DNA of 64,000 nucleotides from Chelativorans salis (GTDB lineage Bacteria; Pseudomonadota; Alphaproteobacteria; Rhizobiales; Rhizobiaceae). Numbering within the stretch: position 1 is the stretch's first letter; every line of letters starts with the position of its first letter. The notes beneath the pieces were generated by a model that saw only the letters and a list, made by a program, of their open reading frames with translations, was not told the origin of the DNA and did no database searches. The stretch lies in assembly GCF_025336525.1 (NCBI RefSeq), contig NZ_JAOCZP010000001.1, positions 186,001 through 250,000 on the forward strand. Reading direction: 5' to 3'. Below are positions 46,525 through 55,194 of the stretch, piece after piece. A program made the position numbers and the translations under genes.

Positions 46525-47124
46525 ATGCCCAGAAAGATGAAAGTCAACCGGGAGGATTTGCCGGAGATCGTACTGGACGTGGCCGGGCGCTTTGCCGCCC
46601 GCGAGGGACTGCGCGGGGTCGCCATGCGGCGCATTGCGCAGGAGGTGGGCGTCGTTCCCGGCTCCATCTACAACGTCGTCGGTGACATCGACGAGATCGT
46701 ACTGAGGCTGAACGCACGCACCCTGCGTCGGCTGCAGGAGCACCTGCGCAGGGCCGCCGACCCTCAGGGCAAGGCAGCGGCGAACACGCTTGCCTTCGCG
46801 GAGGCCTACCTCGATTTCGTGGCCGCCAACCCGCGGCTGTGGGGCGTCATCCTCGAGCACACCATGCCAGGCGGCGAGCCGATACCCGGCTGGTATGCGG
46901 CCGAGCTTGACCAGACCACCGGCCTCGTGGACCGGGTTCTCGAGCCGCTGTTTCCCGACGAGGCGGAGCGCACGCGCACCGTCACTGCCCTTTGGGCGGC
47001 ACTGCACGGGCTGGCCTCGCTCGCGACCTCGGGCAAGCTGTCGGTCCTCAACGACGATGACCCGCGCGATCTTGCCCGGCTTATGGTGACACGCTTTCTG
47101 AAGCTGGACGATCCCGCCGCATGA
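46525..47124 (+). CDS. TetR family regulator of the isoprenoid/lipid cluster
   Basis: A 199-residue TetR protein. The DNA-binding helices are GLRGVAMRRIAQEVGVVPGSIYNVVGDIDEIVLRLN (about residues 27-62). The C-terminal part has WGVILEHTMPG and a WHG-like fold. It is transcribed toward the seven-gene cluster and its last 44 bases overlap the end of the AMP-ligase gene on the other strand. ATG 46525 (MPRKMKVNRED) is preferred to the upstream codon at 46498. It probably represses the cluster and itself and responds to a lipid or acyl ligand; that ligand is inferred only from the cluster content. Confidence 0.85.
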   Translation: MPRKMKVNREDLPEIVLDVAGRFAAREGLRGVAMRRIAQEVGVVPGSIYNVVGDIDEIVLRLNARTLRRLQEHLRRAADPQGKAAANTLAFAEAYLDFVAANPRLWGVILEHTMPGGEPIPGWYAAELDQTTGLVDRVLEPLFPDEAERTRTVTALWAALHGLASLATSGKLSVLNDDDPRDLARLMVTRFLKLDDPAA

Positions 47125-48547
47125 GGCGGCCGAGAGAAGCCCTCAGCGCGGGATAGTCGACCTTCGAGCCGTGCCGCCGGTCGAGCGGGATCGCCCTGAG
47201 AGGGACGACGCGGACACCCCCCATCGCACGCGCCTTTTCCTGCCATGTGTCGCGCAATGCGGCATCTCCCTCGATTGCCAGCACTGGTCTGTCGTCGAGC
47301 AAGACCAGCGCGGCACGCACGACGCCCGGCCAAAAGCGTGCCGCCGCCTCCACGCCGAAAGGAAACAGCCCGCCGGCCCGTCCGTCCTGCCGGCCGAGCA
47401 GCCACAGGCGGCCATCGGCATCGAGACGCCCGGAATCACCCGTGCGATGCCAGATCTCGCCGCCGAGCTCCATCTTTGTGGTCCGGTCGTCCCGTTCGTC
47501 CAGATAGCCCTTATTGACATGCTCGCCGGTGACGACGATCTCGTCCTCCAGGATCTTCACACGGATTTCAGGGATGGGCGGGCCGGCCAGAAGGCCACCG
47601 CCCTCACGCATGGCCCGCCAATCCTCCGCCGATATATCCGATAGGCGCTGGTGGGCGATTGGTTCTGCCTCCGTTGAGCCGTAGACGGAGACGATGTCCG
47701 CACCCGGCAGCTTCGATGACAGACGGTTGAGCAGATCGGGGAAGACGGGGCCGCCGCCGGTGAAGATTGTGTCCAGCGCTACATCGGGACCGTCCACCAG
47801 TCCCGCGCAGATCGAAGGCGGGATCAGCGCCCTGTTGACGCCATTGTCCGCGATATGGCGGGCGATGCCGCCTGTATCGGCCGTCTCCTGCCGGCTAAGG
47901 GGCCAGTTGGGCAGGACCGATGTCACGCCGAGGCTGAGATTGGCAAGCACGAAGACGGGGAAGCCGACGAGGTCGACGCAGCCGTCGCGCTCCGGTGCCA
48001 GCAATTCTGCGACGCGTGCGTTCTGCAATGCAAGGAAGCGGTGGCTGCGCACGATCGCCTTCGGCCGGCCGGTCGAGCCGCTGGTGAAGGAGATCAGGGC
48101 CGGGTGCTCGGCAGCGACCGGCTCGACATCGTCCGCCGGCGGACGCCCGGCCGCCAGGTCACTGGCCGAGAGCGTGAGGGGCACCGGCCACAGCGCGGGC
48201 AACGCATAGCGCAGGAACCGAAACCAGCCGGCGGAAAGAAACGCCTTTGGCCTCGTCGCCTCTAACGCATGGCGCAGGCCCCGCAGCCCCAGCGCGGGTT
48301 CAGGGAAAACGGCAACGGCACCCAGGCGCCATAATGCCACGAGGCTCGCAAAGAGCCCGACGCCGACCGGCATGGCGATCAATACGCGATCCCCCGGTAC
48401 GATGCCGGCACGCTTCCACCCCGCCGCCAGAGCCGCGGAACGCTCGACCAGATCGCCATAGGTGGCGCGCGCGCCATCGGCGGCGATGATGGCGGCCCTC
48501 CCGCTTCGCACCGTCAGTTCATCGAGGATGGGTTCGAGCAGGTTCAT
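47081..48547 (-). CDS. AMP-dependent ligase (OleC/fatty-acyl ligase-like)
   Basis: A 488-residue adenylate-forming enzyme. The phosphate-binding loop is FTSGSTGRPK (154-163), the adenine motif YGSTEAEPIA (289-298), and the hinge TGDSGRLDADGR (369-380). A C-terminal DRRHGSK-VDYPAL resembles the lysine region of OleC and fatty-acid:CoA ligases. It should activate a carboxylate, perhaps a fatty or isoprenoid acid, with AMP. No carrier protein or CoA-specific motif settles the acceptor. It is the last gene of the leftward cluster; its 3' end overlaps the TetR gene by 44 bases. Confidence 0.85.
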   Translation of the reverse strand: MNLLEPILDELTVRSGRAAIIAADGARATYGDLVERSAALAAGWKRAGIVPGDRVLIAMPVGVGLFASLVALWRLGAVAVFPEPALGLRGLRHALEATRPKAFLSAGWFRFLRYALPALWPVPLTLSASDLAAGRPPADDVEPVAAEHPALISFTSGSTGRPKAIVRSHRFLALQNARVAELLAPERDGCVDLVGFPVFVLANLSLGVTSVLPNWPLSRQETADTGGIARHIADNGVNRALIPPSICAGLVDGPDVALDTIFTGGGPVFPDLLNRLSSKLPGADIVSVYGSTEAEPIAHQRLSDISAEDWRAMREGGGLLAGPPIPEIRVKILEDEIVVTGEHVNKGYLDERDDRTTKMELGGEIWHRTGDSGRLDADGRLWLLGRQDGRAGGLFPFGVEAAARFWPGVVRAALVLLDDRPVLAIEGDAALRDTWQEKARAMGGVRVVPLRAIPLDRRHGSKVDYPALRASLGRLMRRDRPASESVSP

Positions 48548-48558
48548 GCCGGCCTTCC

Positions 48559-49404
48559 CTAAAGCCGCTTTCCCATCAGCGCGTAACGGCGGAAGACATG
48601 CGCAGCATGCCTTTGGCTGCGGTCGCGCGAAACATTCTTCTCATGCATCAGCGCATGGATGACCTCTGAAAAGCTGAGATCGCGTGCCGTCCTGTGGAAC
48701 GTGTCGAGGAGCAGGTGTCCGACGCCCCGGCGGCGGCTGGCATAGGTTTTCACGATGGCCGTTTTGGGCGCCCTTCCCTCCGCTAGATTGGGAAAGCCGA
48801 AGAGAAAGCCCACGAGCCCCTCCGCATCCCTTGCAAAGAGGACGAGCCGCGGATTGATTGCCGGCAGAACCGGTTCGTAGAGAGCCTGAAAGGCTTCGCG
48901 TGAGATCGGCTTGAAGAAGGGGTTCGCGGCAAAGCTCCCGGCCGACATGTCGAAGAGATGGACGAGCAGTCCCTGCGCGTCTTCCCCGTCCCACGGACGC
49001 ACGGTAACGCCGTCCATCACTGGCGGAGCTGCCGGGCCGATAGCCTCGTCGAGCGACGCGCGGGCGGAGATGTAGGAGGAGACGGGCGCGAAACCGCTCG
49101 CCTTGAACGCTTCCCTGTCATGCGGCTCGCTCACTGGCTCCAGGGAAAAGGGCGGCGAATTGTCGCTTTCTGTGACCAGCCGATAGCTGTGCCAAGTGTC
49201 GCCGTCCATGGGCCCGAGAATGGCCTTGAAGCCCTCGGCGCGCAGTTCCTCCTCCGCTCTGGCCAGCACCTCGGCACCCGCCGCAGCGCTTTCGCAGCGA
49301 AAGCCGCCGACAGCCGCCGTCCGCAATCCGTCCCAGGCAGGCGCATCCCGGTAGATGCGGCAGGTTGCGCCCTTTGTCTCGATCTGCTGTGGAGCCGTGC
49401 TCAT
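48559..49404 (-). CDS. GNAT-like N-acyltransferase
   Basis: A 281-residue protein with GNAT features: LVGFLFGFPNLAEG near the core strand, and KTYASRRRGVGHLLLDTFH with the R-R-G-V-G acyl-CoA loop pattern. The N-terminal half (LGPMDGDTWHSYRLVTESD) resembles a second, degenerate GNAT unit, so it may be a double-domain member. It could acylate an amino group, for example that of the homoserine moiety that a BtaA-like enzyme would install. Its ATG overlaps the upstream stop (ATGA), so it is co-translated with the kinase-like gene. Confidence 0.7.
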   Translation of the reverse strand: MSTAPQQIETKGATCRIYRDAPAWDGLRTAAVGGFRCESAAAGAEVLARAEEELRAEGFKAILGPMDGDTWHSYRLVTESDNSPPFSLEPVSEPHDREAFKASGFAPVSSYISARASLDEAIGPAAPPVMDGVTVRPWDGEDAQGLLVHLFDMSAGSFAANPFFKPISREAFQALYEPVLPAINPRLVLFARDAEGLVGFLFGFPNLAEGRAPKTAIVKTYASRRRGVGHLLLDTFHRTARDLSFSEVIHALMHEKNVSRDRSQRHAAHVFRRYALMGKRL

Positions 49405-50702
49405 AGGATCAATGCCTTTGCCATGAAGAAGGTGACGGGGACCGGCAGCGCCAGCGCCAGCGTACGCGGGCCGCGGTAGCGGTCGAGGAGTTGAGGCCGA
49501 AGGACCGGGATCACCATGCACAGGACGAAGCTCGCGACGATCCACGGCCATAGCGAGCCGTGCCACTGGATCGCCTCCACATTCCGTCCGGCGACCAGAA
49601 TGGTGACGGCAAGGAGGACGGCCGCGCCCACTGCCGTCAGCGCCAGCCGGCGACCGGCAGCCAGCGCAACGAAGACAAGAGCCGCGCCGGCGAAGGAGAG
49701 GTTGTACATGTTGATCGCATCGTGGCCCGCATAGCGGCCGAGAAACAGCCAAAACACGGCGACCACGACGACGAGCGCCAGGACGTCGAGGTCCGGGTAG
49801 TGGCTCTTGCACGGACGTACATGCCGCGCCGCCAGATGGGCGAGGATCACCAGCACCGGCAGAGCCGCGTTGTGCACCTCCGTCACCGCGCAGATCATGA
49901 AAATGGCGATGGTGTAGGCGCGCGCGGCGTGGCTAGACAGGCCGACCCTCGGCGCCAGCGAGAGGGCGACAACCAGCGTCGCCAGGAAGAAGAGCGTCAA
50001 CCCCAGAAGCGGCAGCGGCGGCGTTTCCAGATGGCTCGAGAGGAAGAGATGAAGGCCGACGGGGAGGAACAGATTGTCGAAGCCGTGCCAGGAATCGGCC
50101 TCCACGAGCGTGCCGAAAGCGGCGATCACGAGCGACAGAAGAACGACATTAGCGCGCGAGATGTCCGTCATAAGGAGCAGCAGGATCATGGCGACGATCC
50201 ATGTCACCAGGAAGAACATTGCCGAGCCTTCGAGGCTCTTCGTCCCCGTCTCCACCGAGAGGAACCTGCTGCCGTAGCGCACTCCCGTCATCGCCGCCGC
50301 GGCATCCGACAGCGTCACCACGGCGATGGGCAGGACGTAGAGGACGGGATTGCCGTGCGAGAAGAAGAAGACGATGCCGACGGCAAGGGCGAGCAGGATA
50401 TCGCCATAGGAATGGCGCTCGACGCTGTGCAGCGTCGAGCCGAGACCGCTGCGCGCAAGGCCAGGCATGCGCAGGATCAGGAGAACGACAGCCGCGCTGC
50501 CGGCGATAGCGAGGACGGGCCAGCGGCTCGTGAAGAGCCAAGGCAGCGTCAGTGCATAGATGCCTGTCGCCACGTGGACGCTCTTGCGCTGCAACTCGGC
50601 CGACCATTCGAAGTGCCGCGCAAGCCATTTCACCGCCGTCATGATGGCGAGCAGCAGCATGAGCGAAAGGACGATGAGGCCGAGTTGCTGAGCGATGATC
50701 AT
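49401..50702 (-). CDS. Dolichol/phytol kinase-like integral membrane protein
   Basis: A 433-residue protein with about twelve to fourteen membrane helices. The N-terminal part LQRKSVHVATG (residues 38-48) and the loop LSDAAAAMTGVRYGS followed by TKSLEGSAMFF (131-164) match the dolichol kinase/phytol kinase/CTP-dependent cytidylyltransferase fold. These enzymes phosphorylate isoprenoid alcohols with CTP. The C-terminal half (about residues 230-433) is an extra multi-helix region not found in the short kinases. It fits with the UbiA and HMG-CoA reductase genes in the same operon. ATGA overlaps join it to the neighbouring genes. Confidence 0.7.
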   Translation of the reverse strand: MIIAQQLGLIVLSLMLLLAIMTAVKWLARHFEWSAELQRKSVHVATGIYALTLPWLFTSRWPVLAIAGSAAVVLLILRMPGLARSGLGSTLHSVERHSYGDILLALAVGIVFFFSHGNPVLYVLPIAVVTLSDAAAAMTGVRYGSRFLSVETGTKSLEGSAMFFLVTWIVAMILLLLMTDISRANVVLLSLVIAAFGTLVEADSWHGFDNLFLPVGLHLFLSSHLETPPLPLLGLTLFFLATLVVALSLAPRVGLSSHAARAYTIAIFMICAVTEVHNAALPVLVILAHLAARHVRPCKSHYPDLDVLALVVVVAVFWLFLGRYAGHDAINMYNLSFAGAALVFVALAAGRRLALTAVGAAVLLAVTILVAGRNVEAIQWHGSLWPWIVASFVLCMVIPVLRPQLLDRYRGPRTLALALPVPVTFFMAKALIL

Positions 50703-51808
50703 CTCACCTCCTCGACCACGAAATCCGAATAGAAGAAGGCCTTGTCCATGGCGCGCCCCCGCGCCTCCACATCTTCTACCGTGCGCATGCGGTCGGCAAA
50801 CTCCAGCGGCATGCGGCGCGGCGCCATCATGTTCCAGTAGACGAAGCGGGCGCCGGGATTGGCCGCATCGATCAGGCTTCTATAGACTGCGCGGAAGGCG
50901 CCGTCGCCCATGTACTCGAAGATGTCGGAGAGGTTGAAGCCATCCGCCCTCTCGCCGGTCGCCACGAAAGTTTCGAGCGAGCCGTGTCGTATGTCGAGCC
51001 GGTCGAGGCGGTCGCGGATGGTCTCGAAATGCTCGCGCCTGAGTGCCAGAGGCAGGGCCTGGCCGTGGGTACCCTTGAGAATCCAGTGGAGATAAGAGTT
51101 GTCGCCAGGATCCAGATTGGCGACCGCATGCACGATGCGGCGCGCGACATGGTCGGCGACGCTGCCGTCCACGTGATCGAAAAATGCCGGATCGCGGCCA
51201 AGCCGCCCCATGGTGAAGCGCGAGAAGAAAAACTTGAGAAGCAGGCGCCAGCGCCAGGTATCCCATTCCTCCCGTAGAAACCGTTCGCGCTCGGCCCGCG
51301 GGCGCGAGTGGAGAAGCGCATCGACCGTGGCGCGGTTATGGACGAGCGGTAAGACGTTGCGCCGGAAGATGCGGAAATAGCGCTCGAAACGGCCGGCGCC
51401 GCCGAGCCCATGCTCGACCACCTCGTCACGAAGCGCCGCCCAGAAAGCCTGTGACGTATCCGAAAGCCCGGCCGCGACCTCATCGAGAAGTGCACCGCGG
51501 CGGGCCGAAGGGCGGGAGCCCATCAGTTCCAGAAGGGCAGCGTGGTCGAGCGTGCGATAGGTGGCGATGCGGATCTTCAGGCATTCGATCTGGGCCGCCG
51601 ACAGGTCGACGGCGACAACGCGCGCGGGATTAAGGGTGAGCATGGCGAGCGCATTGTCGCCCGCAGAGCAGATCGAGACGAGGGTGGAGCCGGAAAGCGT
51701 CTCGCGACCCTCGGCAAGACCGGCCAACAGGCAATCCGCATCCTCCCAGATCTGGGCGTAGCGGATCTTCTCGAAACTGGCCTTGGCGGCGATCTCGGAG
51801 TCAGACAT
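50699..51808 (-). CDS. DUF3419 protein, BtaA-like 3-amino-3-carboxypropyltransferase
   Basis: A 369-residue SAM-dependent enzyme of the BtaA family. The N-terminal IRYAQIWEDADCLL and the SAM-binding ICSAGDNALAML are family signatures, as are FNLSDIFEYMG and FVYWNMMAPRR near the C-terminus. BtaA transfers the 3-amino-3-carboxypropyl group of SAM to diacylglycerol on the way to betaine lipids. The N-methyltransferase BtaB needed for DGTS is not adjacent, so a different acceptor or end product is likely. Its start overlaps the stop of the PEP-synthase-like gene by eight bases. Confidence 0.83.
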   Translation of the reverse strand: MSDSEIAAKASFEKIRYAQIWEDADCLLAGLAEGRETLSGSTLVSICSAGDNALAMLTLNPARVVAVDLSAAQIECLKIRIATYRTLDHAALLELMGSRPSARRGALLDEVAAGLSDTSQAFWAALRDEVVEHGLGGAGRFERYFRIFRRNVLPLVHNRATVDALLHSRPRAERERFLREEWDTWRWRLLLKFFFSRFTMGRLGRDPAFFDHVDGSVADHVARRIVHAVANLDPGDNSYLHWILKGTHGQALPLALRREHFETIRDRLDRLDIRHGSLETFVATGERADGFNLSDIFEYMGDGAFRAVYRSLIDAANPGARFVYWNMMAPRRMPLEFADRMRTVEDVEARGRAMDKAFFYSDFVVEEVR

Positions 51809-54257
51809 TGAGCTTCCTCACTGCCCCGGTGGCCCCGTCCACCTCGACGCGCTCGCCGGAGACCAGCCATTCCGTCGCTCCCCTGAGGCCGACGACGCAG
51901 GGCAGCCCCAGCTCGCGGGCGACAATTGCGGAGTGGGAAAGCAGGCTGCCCCGCTCCACGACGATGGCCGAGGCGTTGGCGAAGAGCGCGATCCACCCCG
52001 GGTCGGTGAAACGCGCCACCAGCACCTCGCCCTGCTTCACGGATTCCGTGCGCGGATCGCGCACCACACGCACGGGTGCCTGTACGATGCCGGCGCAGCA
52101 AGCCGTACCCAACCGCACCTGCTCGCCGTCGTCGCCGCTTCGGGCTGAAGGCGACGGCAAGTCCGCCGCGTTTATGGCCGCGCCGGTAACGGTGAGCCGC
52201 TCGGGCGGGTCGGGTCGCTTCTCGGCACGCGCCATCTCCACCTTCCTGGCGGCGGCGAGCGGCGCGAGGTCCGTGCTCGTGCCGAACCCCTCTATGGCGC
52301 CAAGCACTTCCGGCACCGTGAGGTAGAAGACGTCGCGGGCCTCCTCCAGAACGCCGTGAGCATGGAGTTGCCGCCCCATGGCGAGAAAGAGACGGCGCGC
52401 ATGGCCGAAGACGCGCGTGCGCTCGAAGCGCAGGTTCTCCCGGTCGCGCACCCGCGCCTTGGCCATGGCCAACACGCGGCGGGCGATGAAGCGTCTGACC
52501 GGACGGCCGGCGAAGAGTGTGGCGGCGGGATCCTTCTCCCGCTCCGCGTGGTGGACGGGCTTGCGTCCGCCGCGTGCGGCGGCGGCGATGGCGGCGAGCA
52601 GCGGGCGCGGGTCCTCCTCGAGCGTGATGCTTTCAAGCTTGAGCTCCTGCGTGCAACGGTCGCCGAATTTGGCAATGTAGTCCGTGGCTTCCCGTTCGAG
52701 CTTCGGGTGCTGCGAGAGGACGGCGAAATCTCCGGCCTCCAGAGCCTCGATAAGTCCTTCCTCGCCTGCCGCGAACGTTCCCATGCGGGCGATGCGCCGG
52801 GCGGGCTCGGCGGAGATGATGTCGCCCTGGCCGATCATGACCTCGTTGTGGAGTGCCAGCCCCACCTCGCCGGCCCAGCGCTCCATGAGCTTGCGCGAGG
52901 CGCCGAAGGCCATCATGCAAAGGAGATCGTTGATGAGCGGCGCGTCCCAGCGGCCGAGCAACTGGCTCTCCACGCGGCGATATTCCGCCGCCAACGCGGT
53001 GAGCGGCATGGCGTCGATTTCGGCGGGCTTCACTTCAAGCGCCCGATCGAGCCGCTCATGAAAAGCGCGGATCGTGCGCGGCAGGCGGATCGCCTCGCGG
53101 ATGAGCCCGAGGCCAGTCCTGCTGATGCGGGCGTATTCCCTGACCGCCGCCCAGCCTTTCGCCGGCTTCGGCGCCAGCCGGTCGGCAATCTCGACCGGCA
53201 GCGGCTCGCTCACCCCCATCATGGTTTCCATAGGCGCGCGGTTGATCGCAAAGCAGGGCAGAAGTGCGATCAGCCGGTACCAGTTGATGAGGTTGTAGTA
53301 GACCCGGCAGTCGATGCGCCCCAGAAGGTTTTCAAAGGCTGTAGTCTGGGCGCGGATGACATCCGCGCGCACGCCCAGCAATTTCATCAAAACCGGATAG
53401 ACGCGCGCATAGACATATTGCGCGAAGCTGTAGGTAAGCGGGGAAACGAGGCCCGGATAGCTCTCGATGATGTTGGAATTGTCGAAGATGGTGAGCTGCG
53501 GATCGTCGATGGGTTCAGCACGCAGCGGCGTGGTGATGGGCCTTGCCTGGAGGAGGAACAGCCGCTTGCCCTCGAAAGCCCATTCGACGTCCTGCGGAAC
53601 ACCCCGCACCGCCTCGATTCGGGCGACCATTGCAGACAACGCTTCCAGATCGGCCGGAGACAGAACGCCATCCTCAGGCCCTTCCAGAAGTGCGCCGGTG
53701 CGGCGGTCGATAAGATAATCGTCGCCGTCCGTCTCGCCGCCGACGAGCCGGTCGCCTAGGCCGGCGACGGCGGAGGCGACTATGCGGTCGCGCCGGCCAG
53801 AGACGGGATCGGCCGAGAAGGCGACGCCGGCGGCCCGCGCCCTGACCAGCCGCTGGACGAGGACAGCGGGCGCATGATCGCCCGATCCAAGGCCACGCCT
53901 GGCGCGATAGGCGCGCAGCGTGTCCGTGCCGCCGGACTTCCACACGCGATGCGCTGCCTTGGGTACATCGGCGGCCGCGATATTGAGAAGCGACAGAAAC
54001 TGGCCGGCATGGGAATGCTCGGCGCCATCCTCTTCGCGCGCGGAAGAGCGGACAGCGAAGGGGCCGGGGCCAATCTCCTCCAGATGGCCGATAAGCCCTT
54101 TCCGCGCCTCGGCGCGCAAGCCGGTGCCGGTGAAGGCCGCGGGCGTGATGGTGAAGAAGGGCGGCACCTCGAAGCCGTCCTTCACCAGGGCGGCAAGGGT
54201 GGCAGCCTTGCCGCCGATCTTCGCTGCTTCCGCCGCGGCCGATCCGTTGACGATCAT
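51801..54257 (-). CDS. PEP-synthase/rifampin-phosphotransferase-like protein
   Basis: An 818-residue protein with a PPDK-type ATP-grasp domain at the N-terminus (KIGGKAATLAALVKDGF, PFAVRSSAREEDG, WAFEGKRLFLLQARP) and the phosphohistidine domain at the C-terminus (ERGSLLSHSAIVAREL, with the expected catalytic histidine at about residue 775). The central about 450 residues do not resemble pyruvate-binding barrels; the layout is like rifampin phosphotransferase, where ATP is split to AMP, Pi and a phosphorylated alcohol. In this operon it may phosphorylate a lipid or isoprenoid alcohol. It starts at ATG 54257 with GAGGGGAAGAG upstream, ten bases after the UbiA stop. Confidence 0.75.
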   Translation of the reverse strand: MIVNGSAAAEAAKIGGKAATLAALVKDGFEVPPFFTITPAAFTGTGLRAEARKGLIGHLEEIGPGPFAVRSSAREEDGAEHSHAGQFLSLLNIAAADVPKAAHRVWKSGGTDTLRAYRARRGLGSGDHAPAVLVQRLVRARAAGVAFSADPVSGRRDRIVASAVAGLGDRLVGGETDGDDYLIDRRTGALLEGPEDGVLSPADLEALSAMVARIEAVRGVPQDVEWAFEGKRLFLLQARPITTPLRAEPIDDPQLTIFDNSNIIESYPGLVSPLTYSFAQYVYARVYPVLMKLLGVRADVIRAQTTAFENLLGRIDCRVYYNLINWYRLIALLPCFAINRAPMETMMGVSEPLPVEIADRLAPKPAKGWAAVREYARISRTGLGLIREAIRLPRTIRAFHERLDRALEVKPAEIDAMPLTALAAEYRRVESQLLGRWDAPLINDLLCMMAFGASRKLMERWAGEVGLALHNEVMIGQGDIISAEPARRIARMGTFAAGEEGLIEALEAGDFAVLSQHPKLEREATDYIAKFGDRCTQELKLESITLEEDPRPLLAAIAAAARGGRKPVHHAEREKDPAATLFAGRPVRRFIARRVLAMAKARVRDRENLRFERTRVFGHARRLFLAMGRQLHAHGVLEEARDVFYLTVPEVLGAIEGFGTSTDLAPLAAARKVEMARAEKRPDPPERLTVTGAAINAADLPSPSARSGDDGEQVRLGTACCAGIVQAPVRVVRDPRTESVKQGEVLVARFTDPGWIALFANASAIVVERGSLLSHSAIVARELGLPCVVGLRGATEWLVSGERVEVDGATGAVRKLNV

Positions 54258-54267
54258 GCTCTTCCCC

Positions 54268-55194
54268 TCATACAAACAGCGGCACAAAGCCGGCCGCGCC
54301 GTAGCAGATCAGAACCCACAAGCCCGCCATTGCATCAACCAGGCGCTCGGCGCCCTCAGTGGGAGCGCGAACGTAGAGCAATGCGCTTACAAGACAGACT
54401 GCGAGCCCCAACAGACCGACGATGGCAACGGCGTAGAAAGCCCCCACCGCGCTGCCCACCGCCAGCAACAGGCCGAAGCCGGCGAGGAGCAGCGCGCACC
54501 ACAGAACGGCTGCCCTTCGCGGGCCGAGCAGGGCCGAATAGGTATCCACCCCCTCCCGCTCGTTTTCCGGAGCCCGCATCTTGCGGCCGATTTCGATCAC
54601 GCAGCCGTTGACGAAGCTCAGGACGAGGAACAGCCAGAGCTTCTCGGGCGGAGCGCCGCTCGCCGTCAGCCACTCGCAGCCCGTCACGAAGAGGTCGAGC
54701 AACGGCATGATCATCATGTGCGAGACGAGGTAGAGGAACGGCCGCGCGCGCAGCCACTCCGGCGCGAAGAACTCCACCGTCATCAGACCGAGCCACAGCC
54801 AAGCGAGGGCCAGAAGCCATAGCAATGCGGGCGCGAGGACTGCCGCCGCCACGGCGGCCAGCGGCACGGCGGCCAGCCCGATACCGACGATCACCCGCAG
54901 GTCGACGAGGCCGCGCGGCACCGGAAGCTCCGGCCGGTAGCGGCGGTCGAGGTCGGCGTCCTTGACCTCGTCGCAGGCGCGCAGCTGCAGGAAAATGGTG
55001 AAGGCCACAATGAAGGCCACGGCGTAGACCGGCAGGGACGGCAGTGGCCGGCCTGCGAGAAAGGCGGAAACGTTGACGCTGGCGACCGAGAATACGGCAA
55101 CGAGCAGCGCCGTCTTGGCGACCGGAAAGCGCTCGCGCTGGTAGATCCACAGACGCTGTGCCAGCGGCAGGGTCACTTCGCTCAGGGCTGACAT
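54268..55194 (-). CDS. UbiA family membrane prenyltransferase-like protein
   Basis: A 308-residue protein with about eight or nine membrane helices. The first acidic motif is CDEVKDADLDRRYRPELPVPRG (residues 74-95), where D75, D79 and D81 would bind the prenyl diphosphate magnesium. The second motif is changed from DxxxD to IEIGRKMRAPENEREGVDTY (200-219), with E201 in place. This subfamily is not one of the well-studied UbiA, COQ2, MenA or heme O synthase types, so substrates are open. Its ATG overlaps the stop of the HMG-CoA reductase gene (TGATG). Confidence 0.78.
   Translation of the reverse strand: MSALSEVTLPLAQRLWIYQRERFPVAKTALLVAVFSVASVNVSAFLAGRPLPSLPVYAVAFIVAFTIFLQLRACDEVKDADLDRRYRPELPVPRGLVDLRVIVGIGLAAVPLAAVAAAVLAPALLWLLALAWLWLGLMTVEFFAPEWLRARPFLYLVSHMMIMPLLDLFVTGCEWLTASGAPPEKLWLFLVLSFVNGCVIEIGRKMRAPENEREGVDTYSALLGPRRAAVLWCALLLAGFGLLLAVGSAVGAFYAVAIVGLLGLAVCLVSALLYVRAPTEGAERLVDAMAGLWVLICYGAAGFVPLFV

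Noticed and set aside
51801-54257. Ordinary PEP synthase or rifampin-resistance gene
   Set aside because: The middle domain does not look like a pyruvate-binding barrel, and the tight coupling to lipid-type genes argues against a stand-alone resistance or gluconeogenic role.
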